A stretch of DNA of 64,000 bases from Rhexocercosporidium sp. MPI-PUGE-AT-0058 (Eukaryota > Ascomycota > Leotiomycetes > Helotiales), in contig JAGTJL010000007.1 in assembly GCA_020746875.1 (NCBI GenBank), positions 62,001-126,000 on the forward strand. Direction: 5' to 3'. Numbering within the stretch: position 1 is the stretch's first letter; each line of letters opens with the position of its first letter. The notes beneath the pieces were generated by a model. It saw nothing but the letters and a program-made list of their open reading frames with translations. It was not told the origin of the DNA and ran no database searches. The position numbers were made by a program, and so were the translations under genes. Of the stretch, positions 1 to 9,372 are shown one piece after another.

Positions 1-501
1 TTCAATCATTTCATTCATGTGAAAAATCTGGGGAAGAGGCGGCCCGGTTTCCAATTGGCAACACAGAAAACCTGGAACCCTCACACCACCCTTCAATCTC
101 GGGGTGAACGAGATTGCCCCTCTCCGCGCCTGGTTTCTCCCCGCCACACTCTTGGGAAACATCTTGGCCCGGATGCTGCATCTGCGTTCCATCCTATCAC
201 GTTTGGAGTGGACTGAATCCTTGTTAACCTACTGATGTGATTCTCGAAGTCAATTGCGTTGACAGAAAACAAAGTGCTGAACCCTAGGCACGGCGCGAGT
301 GCAGCACTTGGGTTTGCATGTGATTAGGGTGAAGCGCTTTTTGATCTCACAGTTCCATTCTTCCCGTGACACTGATAGATTCATATGGAAATTGCTTTTG
401 TGGTTGTCTTTGTTGTTAGACCTCTTTCATCAAACAGAACACAGAGTCGTGGCTCTTGCTAGCCACAGAAACAGATATTTGGATCTTCCTCAGTGCTCAT
501 T
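1..501. other. upstream region of the RTG2-like gene
   Basis: This stretch has ordinary fungal composition. Short open frames are present (for example 19-216 and 299-652 on the plus strand) but they lack recognisable domains and are probably chance. It presumably holds the promoter and 5' UTR of the gene starting near 502, but I could not identify a convincing TATA box. An additional 5' exon of that gene cannot be excluded. Confidence 0.4.
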
Positions 502-2460
502 ATGGGAGGGGGTTCAGAATTCCCTCAGGAGTCATTCCAATGGCACTCTGGGGTTTGCGGAAACGACATCAAAATACATGGCCATGAGTCATATCTCCGC
601 GCGGTGGTTGATATGGGGAGGTACGAATCTCTCACTTTTTACATTCTTCTAGGATTGCCTGGACTGAACCTTACCTTGATCATTTATTTCTGGAGAAATA
701 TTCCTCTCCAGCCACTGTCCGCAGGTTTCTCATGCCTAGCTAACTACCACTTTCTCACCTCCAGTAACGGCATCCGTTTCTCAGTCACTGATTTGTCACC
801 TCCTACCTCCCGCATCCTTCCTACTCTCCATGTGCACCGTAACGAGATATCCCTTTTCGATACACAGTTCGACTCGGAAACCGGTCGTCGTATACCTATT
901 CCCTCTTCCATAATCAACGATGTCATTGCTGCCCTTCTCCGGTTCCAGATTATCTGCGCTGATCTTGGGGTCCCGGGCAATACCATTCGCATCATTGCTA
1001 CCGAAGCGACGCGAACAGCCATCAATTCTGACGAGTTCCGCGACAAAATCAAGAAAGCTACTGGCCTGACCGTAGAAATGCTGGCGAAGGAAGATGAGGG
1101 AAAGGTAGGAGCCTTGGGGATCGCAAGCAGCTTCTCGGATATGCAAGGTCTAGTCATGGACCTTGGAGGCGGGAGCACGCAGATTTCGTGGATGATGGTA
1201 CAAGGAGGCAGTATCCGGACCAGTCCGCTGGGAGCCTTCAGCTTTCCATACGGAGCAGCGGCGCTTACGAGGAAGTTAGAGGAGTTGACGGCAGGGAAAA
1301 GCAAGGACGACGCCGAAAGAGCTCTGGATAAGTTTCGCGAAGAGATGAAGACAAACTTTCTAGACGCATACAAGAAGCTTGAGATCCCGATGGAGCTCAT
1401 TGAAAAAGCGAAAAGCGACGGTGGTTTCCCGCTCTACCTCTCTGGCGGCGGTTTCCGCGGTTGGGGTTATCTACTCCTATATCAAAGCCAAGTGCATGGA
1501 CATCACTATCCAATCTCGCTCATCAACGGCTTCTCAGCACAAAAGGCGCACTTCGAAGATACGAAATCCCTTGAGGAGGTCGCAAGAACTGCACATCAAA
1601 TCTTCCGAGTCTCGGACCGCCGTCGGACACAGGTTCCTGCGGTCGCGTTCCTCGTCAACGTACTGGCTAGAGCACTGCCGCATGGCATCAAAGAAGCCCA
1701 TTTTTGCCAAGGTGGAGTCCGGGAGGGGGTTCTCTTTAAAGAGCTTCCGCCCAACATACGCGAGCAGAATCCCCTCGAGGTCGCGACTGCCCCATACTCG
1801 CGACCTTCCGCAGCAGCCATCAGCGAGCTCCTGCTCTGCGCGATCCCAGAACCCTCAACGGCAGACGGCAAACGGTTTCCGGAGTCAATAAGTGCATATG
1901 TGATTCGTGCTTTCGCTAACGTGCTTTACGTGCACTCAGTCATGTCCAAAGAAACGTCATCGACGGCTGCCCTCTACAGTACCAGTACAGGTCTGATGTC
2001 GACTTCACACGGCGTCTCCCACTGGGACCGAGCCCTCCTCGCACTTATGCTCGAAGAGCGATATCAAGGTGTGCTGCCGCCACGGGAGGTCAATTTCAAA
2101 CTCGCGCTTAGCGAGCTCTTGACTGCGGAGGCCGTGTGGTGGACACGATATGTAGGGAAGATTGGATTCATGATAAGCTCACTGTACCCCGCAGGATTTA
2201 TCGACCCGTATAAGCCTCGAGTCGGACTTACGGCCAGGTGGTCAACAGACTTGGGGAAGGAGGGGGTCAAAGACGGTCTGAAGTTGACGTTGTCTATTGA
2301 AAAGGTGAAAAACGATCCAATGAAGTTAAAAGAAGCTTTGGAGGGCGCTGTAGGTATAATAGAAAAGGTCGGGAAGAAAAAGAATTGGATTGGGGGTAGA
2401 GACGGTTGGGGAATGGCAGTCAAGGTAATGGTCGTAGAGGACCTGCTGTCTCAAGATTGA
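502..2460 (+). CDS. Rtg2-like Ppx/GppA phosphatase family protein, 2 exons
   Basis: Predicted 604-residue protein of the Ppx/GppA exopolyphosphatase superfamily, closest in pattern to fungal retrograde-regulation protein 2 homologues. The ASKHA-type ATPase fold is shown by phosphate loop 1 (DMGSNGIR, about residues 37-44), the ATEATRTA segment, and phosphate loop 2 (DLGGGST, from about residue 172), followed by the LSGGGFRGWGY segment typical of the Rtg2 branch. The frame runs to TGA at 2458-2460. Splicing an intron at 621-764 joins D-M-G to S-N-G and rebuilds loop 1 exactly; the unspliced frame would split it. I chose the ATG at 502 because it is the only in-frame methionine before the motif; the first 25 residues are not family-like, so an upstream exon remains possible. 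In yeast, Rtg2 relays mitochondrial dysfunction to Rtg1/3; the role in filamentous fungi is inferred. It converges with the NmrA-like gene. No disabling change is seen. Confidence 0.88.
   Translation: MGGGSEFPQESFQWHSGVCGNDIKIHGHESYLRAVVDMGRYESLTFYILLGLPGLNLTLIIYFWRNIPLQPLSAGFSCLANYHFLTSSNGIRFSVTDLSPPTSRILPTLHVHRNEISLFDTQFDSETGRRIPIPSSIINDVIAALLRFQIICADLGVPGNTIRIIATEATRTAINSDEFRDKIKKATGLTVEMLAKEDEGKVGALGIASSFSDMQGLVMDLGGGSTQISWMMVQGGSIRTSPLGAFSFPYGAAALTRKLEELTAGKSKDDAERALDKFREEMKTNFLDAYKKLEIPMELIEKAKSDGGFPLYLSGGGFRGWGYLLLYQSQVHGHHYPISLINGFSAQKAHFEDTKSLEEVARTAHQIFRVSDRRRTQVPAVAFLVNVLARALPHGIKEAHFCQGGVREGVLFKELPPNIREQNPLEVATAPYSRPSAAAISELLLCAIPEPSTADGKRFPESISAYVIRAFANVLYVHSVMSKETSSTAALYSTSTGLMSTSHGVSHWDRALLALMLEERYQGVLPPREVNFKLALSELLTAEAVWWTRYVGKIGFMISSLYPAGFIDPYKPRVGLTARWSTDLGKEGVKDGLKLTLSIEKVKNDPMKLKEALEGAVGIIEKVGKKKNWIGGRDGWGMAVKVMVVEDLLSQD
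621..764 (+). other. in-frame intron of the RTG2-like gene
   Basis: The donor is AG|GTACGA at 621, a GCTAAC branch-like site lies at about 738-743, and the acceptor is CTCCAG ending at 764. The length is 144 nt, a multiple of three, and it contains no stop in the gene frame, so an automatic caller reads straight through it. Removal restores the conserved phosphate-binding loop at the junction, which is the main support. Confidence 0.88.
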
Positions 2461-2777
2461 AAACTCAGATGTGGTTATTAGCTGAAGGTTTGGGCGTCAG
2501 GCTAAGCGTAACATGGCTCAACGGCAGTGTGGGTTCCGTCTCAGTTTGAAATATCGTGGCCCTATTCTGGGTTCTTTTGGATTTCCCTGAGCAGTTTTAT
2601 ATGGACCTAAATTGACTATTGCATCGATTCACGTGAGAACCCTTCCTTTTCATAGTAGCTGTGGCAATCGCGTGACGGAAGGTACTTTTAGAGACCAACA
2701 AACCTCGACTACTATCACTCTCTTCTCGTCCTAGATACATTTCCCAAATCGAGGCAAGGCGGTCATGGATAAGCTAC
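2461..2777. other. intergenic region between convergent genes
   Basis: A 317-bp spacer between the two convergent stop codons. It must contain both 3' UTRs. No gene, repeat or clear poly(A) signal pair was recognised. Confidence 0.5.
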
Positions 2778-3742
2778 CTAAATCAGAGATAAATACGCCT
2801 TCACTAGATCCTCGATCTCATCTCGGGTCTTTTCCCTGATGCCCAAGAGCTCATTGTCCGTCGGTTCCAGTCGGCCGCCAAAACCCTCAGCAAAGAGAGC
2901 TACAAAGAGATACGAATACAGAGTAGATAAGTCATAACTTCCCTTGTGCATGGCTGCGTCGGAATCCGCCTTCATCTCTGCGAGGTTGACATGCACAGGC
3001 TCCCATGCCTTACCAGGGGTGTGCCTCTTCACAATCGCTAAGAGCATATTCTGGGAGACAACAGCGTCCTGGATATAAACCGCTCGGTTTGTCGTCTCTT
3101 CGTAATTTTTCAAGACCCCAACGACGGCTTTGGCAGCCGTAGCCATAGTTGTAGTGCTAAAAGGCTCGTCGCCGCTGCCGAAGATTGTAGGCTTGCACTG
3201 CGACAGATCAAGAATAAAGTTGTGCTGCAGACCCCAGTCCAAGAATGCCGAGTTGATGATGTAAGTGTATGTCATCCCCGATTTCCGAATCTTCTCCTCC
3301 AAATGGTGCATAACTTTGAGCTTGTTTAAGAAGATGGGAAGCAGTCGAGCAAGAGGGTTCTTGGCGTCAAAGGCAAATTCGCTGGGGATGAAACGCTTGA
3401 TGTTTGCGGCAATAGAGGCGTCGATAAGCCGGTTATGAACCGAGGCATCCGTTCCCATCCCCAAGGTGCAGATGACGGCATCCTGTCCTTCCAGAGCGAG
3501 TTTGAGCATCTCCAATGAATCATAGTCCACTTCCACGACTTTGACAGGTGCTGGGACCGTAGTTTCAGAGCCAACGCGCTTTAGGGCGGTAACGACAAAG
3601 TCCCCTGATTTTAGAAGCGCGTCCAGGACTTTGGCGCCAAGGTTACCCGTAGCCTATTCATGGTTATCAAGGGATAATACATCGAACGCTTTGATGGAGA
3701 AACACTTACACCGGCCAGGGCAACATGCTTGATTGTAGTCAT
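2778..3742 (-). CDS. NmrA-like / isoflavone reductase-type NAD(P)-binding protein, 2 exons
   Basis: Predicted 302-residue protein of the NmrA-like atypical short-chain dehydrogenase family. Exon 1 is 3742-3710 (11 codons), the intron is 3654-3709 (56 nt, donor GTAAGT, acceptor AATAG), and exon 2 is 3653-2778. Splicing gives the N-terminal Rossmann motif AGATGNLG, a GxxGxxG dinucleotide loop at residues 11-17, which neither exon has alone. Further family marks are the AVICTLG strand end, the KRFIPSEF segment, and a C-terminal substrate domain. The length matches the family (about 300). Members are either NADPH-dependent reductases (isoflavone or phenylcoumaran type) or NADP sensors such as NmrA; the sequence does not decide between these. 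A TATA-like box lies about 75 bp upstream of the ATG. The frame is intact and of ordinary composition. The substrate is unknown. Confidence 0.88.
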
Positions 3743-3814
3743 TTTATGCTCGGTTTGGGTGATGCGGAATTGACTTTCACGACGACGGAAGTTAAAGAAG
3801 AGAGGGCAAATAAC

Positions 3815-3826
3815 CATTTATATATG
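3815..3826 (-). promoter_or_regulatory. TATA-like box of the NmrA-like gene
   Basis: On the minus strand the sequence reads GCATATATAAATGG, ending about 73 bp before the ATG at 3742. Position and sequence fit a core promoter for the NmrA-like gene. Inferred only from motif and spacing. Confidence 0.5.
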
Positions 3827-4192
3827 CCTCTATGAGGCAAGGAAGCAGGTGACGAGTACGACGGCGCATGCTCGAAGGACGTTTGGGGTCTCAGGCCGGG
3901 GGGCCTTTCAGAGGGAAACACCACCATATTGGTGAGCGAACTGGGGGCGACTGGGACAGGAGGAACCGGAGACGTGGAATGGTCGTGCATCTGAGTCAAA
4001 TGTAACATCCATGAATAGCGGGTGGGAGACTGAACTCAATCTGTTGATCTCCCGATCTTTGGGCAATGCTGCCCGAGCCAAGTGCGGGGAGAGTGGACGG
4101 CTGAAGACGAGGACAGGAAGCGAGGATCTACCTCCACATCGTAGAAGATAATCGACATACGGGGATGGACTGGCGAGGGAAGGCCATGAACA
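3827..4192. other. upstream region of the NmrA-like gene, no gene recognised
   Basis: Ordinary composition with a few short open frames (for example on the minus strand at 3739-4008, rich in Pro/Ser, no domain). Probably regulatory and intergenic sequence at the edge of the gene island. Confidence 0.4.
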
Positions 4193-4302
4193 CTTAGGGT
4201 TAGGGGATCAAATTTGTACTAACTATCGCCTAGCACTGGCATTACATATGAAGGTAACACTGGCTCCGTCTGCCGGCCGGACTCTGGTTAGGGTTAGGGG
4301 TT
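4193..4302 (+). repeat. two short telomere-like TTAGGG motifs
   Basis: CTTAGGGTTAGGGG occurs at 4193-4206 and GGTTAGGGTTAGGGG at about 4286-4300, the fungal telomere unit in roughly two tandem copies each. They lie at the end of the gene island just before the poly-G run and the first RIP block. They are too short to be a functional telomere; they could be an interstitial telomeric scar or chance. Confidence 0.55.
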
Positions 4303-4331
4303 GATTTTGAGAGGCTCGCTTAAGGAGAGGT

Positions 4332-4363
<32 letters not shown>
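4332..4363 (+). repeat. poly-G homopolymer of 32 G
   Basis: An uninterrupted run of 32 guanines following GAGAGGT. It marks the junction between normal-composition DNA and the AT-rich block. The exact length is likely unreliable because sequencers misjudge homopolymers. Confidence 0.9.
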
Positions 4364-4364
<1 letters not shown>

Positions 4365-4379
4365 AGCAATGGCCGCAAC

Positions 4380-7300
4380 TCCTACTAGTTATATAGCCTA
4401 AAAGGCCACACTCGAAACATGTCTTCCTTAAAAGTCCATGGTTATGTGTCTTTTTAGAAACTTTTTTTTAAGTTATAAAAGATGGCGTCCAGCTTTATTT
4501 CGCGGGGATAAAAGGGCTTCTTATCCCCTCGGTGCGGTACTGGCCCTTACATTCGAAGGCCCGCTTAAAGTTTCGATTGTCGATTTTGACAGCTATCTTA
4601 ATAAGCTCTTATAAGTCGGAAGGCGCGTTTAACATTACGATCTTATCCTTTGCCCCGTCTTTTAATCCTCAGTATTATCGTGTTTTAAAAGCATCGTCGT
4701 TTTAATTAGTTTAGTTTGCAAATTACTAAAAAGAAGCGGTATACCTTATTACCGATCTTATTTACTTTAGGTTTTAAATGTTACGTTCGGTGGTGCGATT
4801 CTAATGAATGTCTCCAAAGACGTGGTAAATACGTCCTTTAAACCTTATCCGAGTCGCTGCTGTCAGGATTACACCTCCCAGATGTACACCGTGCCTCGGC
4901 GAATTCTGACCAATTAAAGAGCTTTATTTTAGAGAATTAGTGTAAATATTTATTAAAAGTTATGAAATTCTACAAAACAAGGACGGATTTTATAAAAGTA
5001 TACTACGTATTGTTTACAGCTATACTAGTTAAGATTCCTTTTTAAAGGGCGATCCTTATTTACAGCGATTTCTCCTAATGCAACTCTTTTCTACGGCCGG
5101 TCTCTAAACCTTCTCCTTTTACACATAATATACCAGCCCTTTTTTACTATTTTAACGCGTTAGTAAGTATGAGGAGGCGTAGAATCGGCTTCCTAGCTTA
5201 TAATAAAGACTCGCTTTTTAGGGCTACAATAAGGAGTTACTTTAGCCTTTATAATTAGACCTTTGACAAGTAGCCTTCTGAATTTCTATTAGCTCCAGAG
5301 GCTCAGTTTGCGTGATTCCTTTATTTCAGCACGCTTTGTACGTAAATAATAGTTTACGAGGATTATTTTAAAAAGCTAATGCTTAATAGCTTAATGCCTC
5401 CCTTTTTGTATCTCACGTAATCCGGCGTTCTAAGAGATTAAGTGATTAGCTTCATCTATAGCTCTTATATTGTAGTTATAGCTGTTAGCTATTACTGGAA
5501 TCTCTAGTGTTTTAACAGCCTCTCTTTCGTCGAATACTACTCTAGAGGTCTTTGCCTTAGAGTTAGTTTCCTTTAGGCGCTTCCTCAAACGCTCGACTGC
5601 GTCTTTAGTAGATAAGACTAATGTTATAATAAAATAAAGGCTTAATCCTTTTAGTTAATTTGTAATGTTTTGCCGTCAGTCGTAAGAAAGGAATAGAGTT
5701 AACCTTACGGAATAATATCGTTCTTGTTTAACTTCTTTAAATTAAAGAGTTCTTTGATAATACTTGCGTTAGTTCAATACGTGCTAGCGATACCGAAACT
5801 AAGAGTTTTTACGTAAGTAACGAATTTGGCTGATATAAATAGGTTATAAGATCTACTCTTTATAGTCGCAACACAAAGGTTCTATTATGTTAAGAGGCCG
5901 CTAGTCATTTACAAAGGCTACCTACGGTAGTAGAGAATCGATTAGGCAATTAAGTGCTTACTCAAGAGTCTCTTAGTCGTAGAGTTACGTATATATAAAT
6001 TAAGGATTTTAGCTAAAGGCTTTTTAGCTCTCTAAGGGGACCACCGACCGCTCGGAAAACACTTAACACCTCTGTTTTTAACACGGAATCTTATTCTAAG
6101 GACTAAGAGGCAGATATACGTCGATATTATACGTGTTACTAGCGCTTATTCTGAAGTTATTCGACTTTAATTTTAAAAACTAAAGATCCCTGCTATTAAA
6201 ACTATTCTAGCTAGTTAGCGATAAAATATAAACGAAACTGACGTTATAAAAGGCTATAGCCTAAATGAATTAGTTATAAGGCACGCAGAAAAGCGCAAGG
6301 TTTAAGGGGAAAAGTTAGGTTCACGTACTTAAACGACAATTATTAAATATATTTCTACTACAAGAGTTTCTACGCAACCTACGGTAATTTATAAGCGAAA
6401 ATCGGTTTAATAATAATAGTTTCCGTCTTAATTAAACGTATTTAATAAATAGCACTTTACTACAACCGATATTAAATAAACAATTAATAATACGGCTTTA
6501 AAGTAGCTAGAAAAGGTGTTTACCCCTCAAACGAAACCACGTGGTTATTCTATAAGACTCTTTATTTTAGACGGTATAAGAGCTATAAGACTACGGAATC
6601 CATTAGAAGTGCCTTAAGTATAATATATCTGTGTTGTTTTTATTTATATATACGTCTTACGTCTGATAACCTTTGAATTTAACGATTTTCTCGGTTTTAA
6701 AGCGTGCTTACCGAAAATAGTTTTAAAATTTAAGTTTATTACTCGATTCTGGTTTAATTAATAAACGCAACTTCCTTATCTATTACCAAAAGACACGTTA
6801 AAAAACATTACCTCTTTTAATATTAAGGCTAGCTGGAAAACCAGCGTATTATAGACGGTATCCGTAATTAAGCTATTAATAAGTCTTTTATTATTAGAAA
6901 ACAGTAATAAATCGATAAGTCTATCTTCTCTAAAGCTTTAAGAGACGCTAATACTACCTCCGAAAGCTTTTACTTTTTTAAATTTGTTTTCTACGCTTAA
7001 AACTAAAAGAGATATCTATTTATAAATACGTACCTTAATACGCGAGTTATATAATTAACTTTTAATATAACGTTTATTCTTTAAGAAGGTTTTAAAGGGT
7101 ATTAATAAAAAGGATTACGAATTAGGAAAGGCAGATGTAAAGATTAAAGAGCTAAAAAGGAGGTTAGAGCAATTAAAGTTAAGGAAAAGATAGAAAGTCT
7201 AAAGTAGTTTATATTCTAAATTTATAATAATACGAGCTATTCGAGAGGCTCAAATTACAATTAAAGAACGCTAAATTACACTTATAGAATTGGAATCAGA

Positions 7301-7760
7301 AAGACAATTAAATTCTATAGTTTCATATATTAAAGTTAAAACAATGTAAAGTTATTAACTCCTGAATAAAAAGTGCTGGAATTAAGCGAGGTCGTCGGAA
7401 AAGGGGTGGTCGGGATGGGGGGGTCAGACGTTATTTAATATTCCACGTTTCCCTATTAAAATAATAAACAAAGTTATAACATAAGAACGATTTAAACGTA
7501 TACGAGGTCAAGTAGTTACTTAACACTAAGACTACTATTATAATTTAATAAGAGTACTTAATAAAATAAAAAATGTATGAAAGTAAGAAAAACTCGTGAA
7601 AGCTTACGTAAAACTTAAGAGACTCTTAAAAAGGATTATCGCTTAAACTTAAGGTAGACTATATAAGGTATAAAAGATTAAAATTAGCTAATTACTCTAG
7701 AAAAGTAGAGTTTAAAAAGTCGACGACGGTAAGAAGAAAACACAGGATTGAAAGACTAAG
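4380..7760. mobile_element. RIP-degraded AT-rich repeat block 1
   Basis: About 3.4 kb of AT-rich sequence with very frequent TA dinucleotides and stops in all frames; no open frame of useful length survives. In conceptual plus-strand translation the 6900-7200 part resembles the charged tail of a DNA transposase, but this is weak. The right part holds a GC-rich terminal-repeat-like motif (7388-7432). I interpret the block as one or more transposons inactivated by RIP. The left boundary is the poly-G run; the right boundary is gradual near 7690-7760. Confidence 0.6.
7388..7432 (-). repeat. GC-rich transposon-end-like motif, copy 1
   Basis: Read on the minus strand it is an AACGTCTGACCCCCCC start followed by CATCCCGACCACCCCTTTT. 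Similar C-rich ends occur at 26353-26395 and 37398-37430 (plus orientation) and 37022-37052 (minus orientation). Such ends suggest pogo/Fot1-like or related DNA elements; the family name is inference. Confidence 0.45.
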
Positions 7761-7768
7761 TACAGAAA

Positions 7769-8059
7769 TTGAGAAACGACCCTCGCGCTATCAACGCCGA
7801 AGCGAAAGATGCCTGGGCTATGTGCTGGACGCGGAAGATGGAAATCGACTCGCTTTCAAAACACAACGACCTCGTAACCAGAGGCAAGAAAATCGCACAG
7901 CTGGAGGAGTTGTTAGATGCTAAGCGAAGGATCGAGAGTCTACCGGCAAGAAGGAGCACGGCGATAAAAGAAATGAAGTTGAGCGATATAAGAAAAGAGG
8001 CGCAAGCAGCACAAAACGAGAAACGGTTCGTAAGTAGCCTAATTAATAAGGTCTTATAA
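7769..8059 (+). CDS. hypothetical 96-residue open frame, possibly partial
   Basis: A 96-codon frame of ordinary GC content immediately right of RIP block 1, ending at TAA 8057-8059. The product is Lys/Arg/Glu-rich and probably helical or coiled-coil from about residue 35. I recognise no family. Because it abuts the repeat block it could be the 3' remnant of a host gene or part of a less damaged element. The antisense frame over the same bases is judged a shadow. Confidence 0.3.
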   Translation: MRNDPRAINAEAKDAWAMCWTRKMEIDSLSKHNDLVTRGKKIAQLEELLDAKRRIESLPARRSTAIKEMKLSDIRKEAQAAQNEKRFVSSLINKVL

Positions 8060-8130
8060 AACTTAGGTGGCATGTGTCAAAAATATTCAGTGGATTACTA
8101 TGACTTTTAGTGAGGCAGAAAGGAATGGTG

Positions 8131-8473
8131 ATGTTTGTAAATTCAAAGCTTCCAGTGGAGCTCATTGAGGCCGGTCTTGCTCCCCGATATCGTATTGTAG
8201 AAGCCCGCAAAGTCGTTAGTCTGATCTACGCATATACGAAAATAATTAGATATCCTAGTGCCCATATCGAAATGGTATGAAGGTGGAACAAGGGGAGCAC
8301 GAAAGCGATTTCGTTGTAGCCATCAGGTGTATTTTAGAGAGCCACGTCATGCAATTCAGCATCTGACAAACGTAGAGTATAAGTCGTGTGGAACCTGCGA
8401 AAACATCAAGTTTCATAGATATAAGAAATGCCCAGTTCGCCCTTTGCGACATAATAACATTAGCCTAGCATAA
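8131..8473 (+). other. unassigned coding-like stretch
   Basis: A 49-codon frame at 8131-8280 overlaps a 71-codon frame at 8258-8473, both with normal composition. The second has a Cys pair (CGTC) and basic residues that might be a decayed zinc-binding segment. No family is recognised; this may be a broken gene. Nothing is recognised between 8474 and the MARVEL gene stop at 8724. Confidence 0.2.
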
Positions 8474-8723
8474 AATTGTAAAACCGTCGAAATTTTGCAA
8501 GCATTACCCATGCCACACCATTGAGGCTAATAAGCTTCAAGTGGTTCCTTCTGTGGCAGCCACAGGAGAAATCACTTCATGATGTACCTGGAAGACCCCA
8601 TCTCTCACATCATGGACTTCTGGATCAGTTGGCAGCGCTGTCTTGGTAATTACCCTAGGGGTACTGGTAAAAGATGCTATTAGCATCACGTGTGGTGATG
8701 GTATTTAGATGCATTTATATGAC

Positions 8724-9372
8724 TTACTGGGGCTGGGGTTTAGCTAGTCGCCCATATTTCACCTCTCGATATTTCAAGCACTCATAGGCTCCCTACAATC
8801 GGTAAGAGAGGCCACATTGTGAAGATAGGATTCGGACATACCAAGCACGCACTCAACAGGTAAGTCATCGACACAATGAAAGAAAATGCAAGGACACATT
8901 TCCACGAGGAGCACCCGGCCCAGTCAATGTCCGCAGGACCGTGGACAACAATATTCCTCCTCCAAATTCCGCCCCAATAAAAGCCCCAGTAATTCCAATA
9001 CCAGAAAGCGTCGCACGTATGTATACCTGTAAGCTAACGTGGTATCGGATTAGCGCTCCAATGCTCCCCCACGCTAACTAGCAGGGGAGAACTTACGGTT
9101 TCCATGAGACAGAACGCGACAAGCCATGTGATGAACATGACGAAATCCATTGGGAAAGCAAGAAAAGCATATAAGAACGGCAGGACAAAAAGGATGGAGA
9201 AAATGGTACTGATTGAAGCAATAACAGTGGTGTATATAAGTCGAGAGTCGGTGGAGGCATTGGCTTGCCCTACCATATACAGAAGGCGACAGACCAATCC
9301 CAAAATGATAACAGACGATGCGCATTCTCCAATTCGGAGTAGCACGTGAAACACTCTTGCAACGGCGCTCAT
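8724..9372 (-). CDS. MARVEL-like four-TM membrane protein A, 3 exons
   Basis: Predicted 178-residue fungal MARVEL-like protein. Exons are 9372-9097, 9033-8842 and 8792-8724; introns are 63 nt (GTAAGT...GTTAG) and 49 nt (GTATGT...TGTAG). Exon 1 encodes three hydrophobic segments (about residues 12-34, 44-68 and 71-88). Exon 2 begins with a TGIHTC segment followed by an aromatic WYWNYWGFYWGG block typical of this family, then a fourth hydrophobic segment starting VLAFSFIVS. The paralogue at 25170-25823 has an exon 1 of the same 92 codons and the same splice positions, which is why I start at the ATG at 9372 rather than 9384. About 37 of 92 exon-1 residues are identical between the two. MARVEL proteins sit in membranes near junctions, eisosomes or vesicles; the function here is unknown. 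Confidence 0.8.

Noticed and set aside
744..1400. 218-codon open frame antisense to the RTG2-like gene, plus others at 796-1146, 1596-1871 and 2064-2423
   Set aside because: The plus-strand frame carries conserved Ppx/GppA motifs; the antisense frames have no domain and follow from codon bias of the real gene.
4193..4302. true telomere or chromosome end
   Set aside because: Only about two TTAGGG units at each spot and 60 kb of sequence continues beyond.
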